Shown: positions 16,354 to 19,370 of the stretch, piece by piece
Layout: each line of letters begins with the position of its first letter
Position numbering within the stretch: position 1 is the first letter of the stretch
Source of the DNA: Planoprotostelium fungivorum
Taxonomy: Eukaryota; Evosea; Variosea; Cavosteliida; Cavosteliaceae
NCBI GenBank assembly: GCA_003024175.1
Contig: MDYQ01000340.1
Coordinates: 1-19,370 of the forward strand
Direction of reading: 5' to 3'
Length of the DNA: 19,370 nucleotides
Position numbers and translations under genes: made by a program
Notes under the pieces: model-generated
What the model was told of the DNA's origin: nothing
Seen by the model: only the letters and a program-made list of their open reading frames with translations
Database searches by the model: none

Positions 16354-19064
16354 TTAGAAGGTCTCGACGGTGCGGATCTCAGTCTTGTGAGTCTCCTTCT
16401 TCACGGTGAGCTCCTTCGCCTCGGAGCTGTTCTGAACGTCTCTCTGCAGGGCATCGTTTCTGTTTCCCAGCTGTCTCAGCTGCGTCTCAAACTTGACGAC
16501 CTGCATCGTGTGAGTCGATCGCTCTGATGGACGTCGATCATGCAACCTGATCTCTCTCCTTCAGGGCGATCTGCTTCTCTGCAGCGAGTGTCTTCTGTAA
16601 CTGCTCTACCTGCGAGTCCATCTTTCCCTTCTCTCTCTTCCACTCGGACAAGAGGGCGGTGTTCCTCTCTCTGTCTCCCTCGTACTTTGGCTTCAGGGTC
16701 TCGATGAGTCCCTTGGCCGTGGTGACCTGCCGGAGTCAATCTACAACGTTGTAGACGGTGAGATTTCACCTGCAATTCGAGCTTCTTGACGTACTCGGCG
16801 CGATCGACCTCTGCCTTTCTCGTGTTGTCGAGCTCGGCGGCGAGCTTCTGCTCTAAATTCTGCGTCCTCTTCTGCTCCTCTGTGAGGCTAGCGGCCAGCC
16901 TCTGAGCCTTTCCGTTGGCAGCCTCCTGCAGCCTCATCGTCTCTCTTAATATCTCCTCCTTGGTCTTCGCCAGCTTCTCAGCCTCTCTCGTTCGGTTGCT
17001 CGCCTCGATTCTGTCCTTCTCGAGTTGGGCGATGCGTGTGACCAGCTCAGACTTGATCTTCTCGAGTCTCTTCTCTGACTCCACGGTCTGCTGCTTCTGT
17101 CCTTCGAGTTCGGCAGTGAGTTCCTGCTGTTGCTTGCGGTAGGCTTCGACGAGTTTGTTCTTCTCGGCCTCGAATTCGTTCTGGAGGGTGTTCTTCTCGA
17201 CCTCCAACTTGGTGGACAGAGACTTCCTCTCCAATTCGAGCTCCTTGCTGTGTTGGACGATGCGTTGCTGGAGCTTGTCACGGTCACTTCTGACGAGGGA
17301 GAGCTCTTCTTCTAATCTGGACAGCTCTTCGGACAATGTCTGAGCCTTGTTCTTCTCTTCCTCGTACTGACCCTTCAGGAGGGCGAGAAGGGCGGAGGCG
17401 GCCTCGAGCTGTAACGTGTGAGATGATGGCGGGTTGTAGATGGATCACCTCTTCGTGGGATTTGCGGAGCTTGGCCTCGAGGGCTTGCTTGTCGTGGAGG
17501 TGTTGGTTCTGCAGCTTCTTGATGCTGATACGAATGAGAATTTGTCGACGAAAGAAGAGTGAACTCACTCTGCGGCGGCCTTGGTTCTCTCTCTCTGGAC
17601 GTCATCGGTGTCCTTCACCTTCAACTCTTCGATGAGCTTGATCTGGATGTCGTGCTCCTTGGCGGCTCTCTCCTTCTCGGCCTCTCCCTCGCGTTGCAGT
17701 CTCTTGATCTCTTGCTCAAACTTTTCGATGAGAAGTTGCTTCTCCTTGGCAGCCTCTTGCAATTGCTTGGCCTTGTTCTCGGAGGCTTTGTCCTTGACGA
17801 TGATGATCTTCTCGTTGACGGTCTTGATCTGCTGGTGGAGGGTGGCGATGGTCTGCTTGTTGGACTCGATGTCCTTCTCTCTCTCTTGCTGGGTCAGGGC
17901 GAGTTGGTGTTGTTCCTCCTTCAGGATGGTCTCGAGCTTCTGCAGCTTCTGTCTCTGCTCTTCCTCGGACTGTCATCACGATCAGTCTCAACCATCATCA
18001 TCGTCACGTCATCACCTTCTTGTACTGCTCGATCTGGGTTCTGAGGTCGGTGTATCTGTCCTGGAGCTCTTCCTTTCTCTTGGTCTCGCCGTCGAGCTTG
18101 CGACGGAGGTCGCGGCAGAAATCGGTGGCGGTCTGGAACTCCTGGCTGACTCTCTCCTGCTCGTCCTTGTGCTTGTGCTTCTGCTCCAAGAGAAGTCTCT
18201 GTCTCACTTCTTCTTCCTTGGCCAAATCCTCTTGCAGCTTGGAGATGAGGTTTCGGGCGACCTGATCGCGTGTCATTCGATGATGGAGATGGGATCGCAT
18301 GGACTCACGGTGATCTGCTTCTCTAAGGTCTGCTTGTCCTCCTGCTGGTGCTCGATGACGGCGAGCTCTTCCATGAGTTGTTGTCTGAGGCTCTCGATGA
18401 CTTGGAGGTAGTTCTGAGATTGTCTGTCGGCGGCCTCCTTGTACTCCTCGGCGAGGGAAGAGTTCTGAACTCTGTTCTTGAGGATCTGGAGGAGCTGCTG
18501 CTCGGCTTGGTACTCATCGCGGAGATCGGGGTTGACTTGATGCTCGAGTTCTCTGACGAGAATGTTCTGAGAGAGGGCCTGTTCGTTGAGCTTGAGTCTC
18601 TCGAGCTCTTTCTCGAGCTTGTTGATGAGGTTGTTCTTGGCCTTCAATTCGTCCTGGAGAATCATGAGAAACTTGTGAGAGAGATGGAGAAATGGAGGAT
18701 GAAGAGATGGGAATGAGATCCTCACGGAGAGCTGGCGAGCTTGAGAAGAAGCACCGAGGGTGAGGACGTTGGAGGCGGCAGATCGGAGGCGAGCGCTGTA
18801 TGACTGCTGCTCTCCTCTCGATCTCCTCTCCTTCAGACGTCTACCGACGATGGGGACCCACTCGAGGGAGACGAGCTCCTTATCGGTCTTACCCGTGATC
18901 TTGGACAAGACGGCGATGGGTAGATAGACGGCGGTGATGATCACGGTGAACCAGAGGGAGATGGCTGCACGAGTGAGACCGACGGCAAAGTAGACGGGAC
19001 GGAGGATGAGAGGTGCTCTTTTCGAGACGGTTCTGTCGCTGCGGGGGCTGCGACTGCGAGGCAT
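16354..19064 (-). CDS. Long coiled-coil protein with N-terminal membrane segment
   Basis: I do not recognise an orthologue. The model has eight exons from the ATG at 19062-19064 (MPRSRSPRSDRTVSKRAP) to the TAA at 16354-16356, about 790 aa. Residues ~17-56 are hydrophobic (ILRPVYFAVGLTRAAISLW and IITAVYLPIAVLSK, broken by Arg and Pro) and could be one long or two short hairpin-like membrane segments. A basic stretch (GRRLKERRSRGEQQ) follows. From ~114 to the end the protein is almost pure Glu/Lys/Gln-rich heptad coiled coil (LINKLEKELERLKLNEQ and so on). This layout suggests an organelle-anchored tether, golgin-like but with the anchor at the N-terminus. Introns are 37-75 nt; the one at 16727-16769 contains the shared palindrome. 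A further intron-like stretch (GTGAGTCA...TTTCCAG, about 19070-19110) lies in the presumed 5' leader. Confidence 0.8.
16727..16769 (-). repeat. Introner-like intron with full palindrome
   Basis: A 43-nt intron of the coiled-coil gene, sense GTGAAATCTCACC... to ...CCGGCAG. It holds TCTACAACGTTGTAGA (perfect palindrome, 16740-16755) and a 5' block GTGAAATCTCAC that is itself nearly self-complementary. Its 16747-16770 stretch (including one exon base) is identical to 195-218 in the RhoGAP gene. Confidence 0.85.
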
Positions 19065-19230
19065 TGTACTGGAAAGACATCAGAATGGTGAGAGGTGTTT
19101 GTGACTCACGTTGTATTGGATTTCGTAACGTGGGGCTGGCTGATGTCTGACTACGGTATCTGTTCTTCATTCAGCAATCGATCCATCGATTCACAGCTGC
19201 GACGTCCTCTTCGAGGCGTCGCCACTGTTC
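19065..19230. promoter_or_regulatory. Shared intergenic region of the second head-to-head pair
   Basis: There are 166 bp between the coiled-coil start (minus) and the zinc-finger start (plus). On the minus strand it holds a probable leader intron (about 19070-19110) and an upstream ATG (19168-19170) in another frame. If transcripts start beyond 19170 that ATG would be an upstream ORF. No TATA box is evident. Confidence 0.35.
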
Positions 19231-19370
19231 ATGTTCTTCACCTGTGGCTGTGTGTTGGTCGTGTGGCACGGTTTTGTTTCTGCAGGGGAAGATAAGCCGT
19301 TCGAACCTACGAGAATTCACTGCAACAGCTGTCAAGGGGACTTACGTAAACCCATTATCATTTGTAGACC
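19231..19370 (+). CDS. 5' part of a ZZ-type zinc-finger gene, ADA2-like (partial)
   Basis: The gene is cut by the window end. From the ATG at 19231 a frame stays open to 19370 (46 codons). Its later part reads EDKPFEPTRIHCNSCQGD and continues with LRKPIIIC. The spacing C-x2-C-x10-C, with a hydrophobic-basic run before the third Cys, fits the first half of a ZZ zinc finger. The preceding DKP and the L-x-x-P pattern resemble the N-terminal ZZ of ADA2, the SAGA/ATAC histone-acetyltransferase adaptor. The first ~18 codons (MFFTCGCVLVVW...) may instead be an intron ending TTTCTGCAG at about 19289, with an earlier exon. Other ZZ proteins remain possible. Confidence 0.4.
   Translation, partial: MFFTCGCVLVVWHGFVSAGEDKPFEPTRIHCNSCQGDLRKPIIICR

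Noticed and set aside
17581-18411. 276-codon plus-strand frame rich in Ser/Leu/Cys
   Set aside because: Antisense of Glu/Lys/Gln-rich coiled-coil exons, which always yields Leu/Ser/Phe-rich frames; no start context or domain.

Overview
The window looks like nuclear DNA of an intron-dense unicellular eukaryote. Protein genes are cut by many very short GT-AG introns (mostly 37-60 nt), packed on both strands with short gaps, and encode typical amoeboid-protist families: RhoGAP, tyrosine phosphatase, ARF GTPase, PH and ankyrin proteins, and large coiled-coil proteins. An amoebozoan (a protostelid-like or variosean amoeba) is my best guess. This is inference from gene structure and content; no ribosomal or organellar marker is present.

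Layout. (1) 19-2683, minus: a RhoGAP domain fused to WD40-like repeats, about 630 aa and 16-17 introns. (2) 2795-3981, plus: an uncharacterised charged coiled-coil protein, head-to-head with gene 1 over a 111-bp gap. (3) 4365-5374, plus: a classical protein tyrosine phosphatase with WTD in place of the WPD motif. (4) 5484-6147, minus: a weak candidate spliced gene. (5) 6195-6853, plus: ARF1-class small GTPase. (6) 6949-8961, plus: a disordered Pro/Lys-rich protein with 24-bp tandem repeats and a C-terminal CCHC (UBZ-like) zinc finger. (7) 9085-13499, plus: a protein of about 1,077 aa with three PH domains, a PX-like segment and about 13 ankyrin repeats. (8) 13500-14903: a mostly unexplained 1.4-kb stretch with a TATA box, an AT-rich hairpin and small open frames. 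(9) 14904-15794, minus: an intronless NAD(P)-dependent SDR/epimerase. (10) 16047-16119, minus: tRNA-Arg(UCU). (11) 16354-19064, minus: a long coiled-coil protein with an N-terminal membrane segment. (12) 19231-end, plus: the 5' part of a ZZ-type zinc-finger (ADA2-like) gene.

Themes. Genes 1, 3, 5 and 7 belong to membrane, cytoskeletal and phosphotyrosine signalling, which suits a motile amoeba, but nothing shows that they act together. The most unusual signal lies in the introns. Many introns of genes 1, 7 and 11 carry copies or halves of a palindrome CTACAACGTTGTAG, often with a second palindromic block GTGAAATCTCAC at the 5' splice site. Two introns in unrelated genes 16.5 kb apart share an identical 24-nt stretch. 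This resembles an introner-like (mobile or copied) intron family with hairpin structure.
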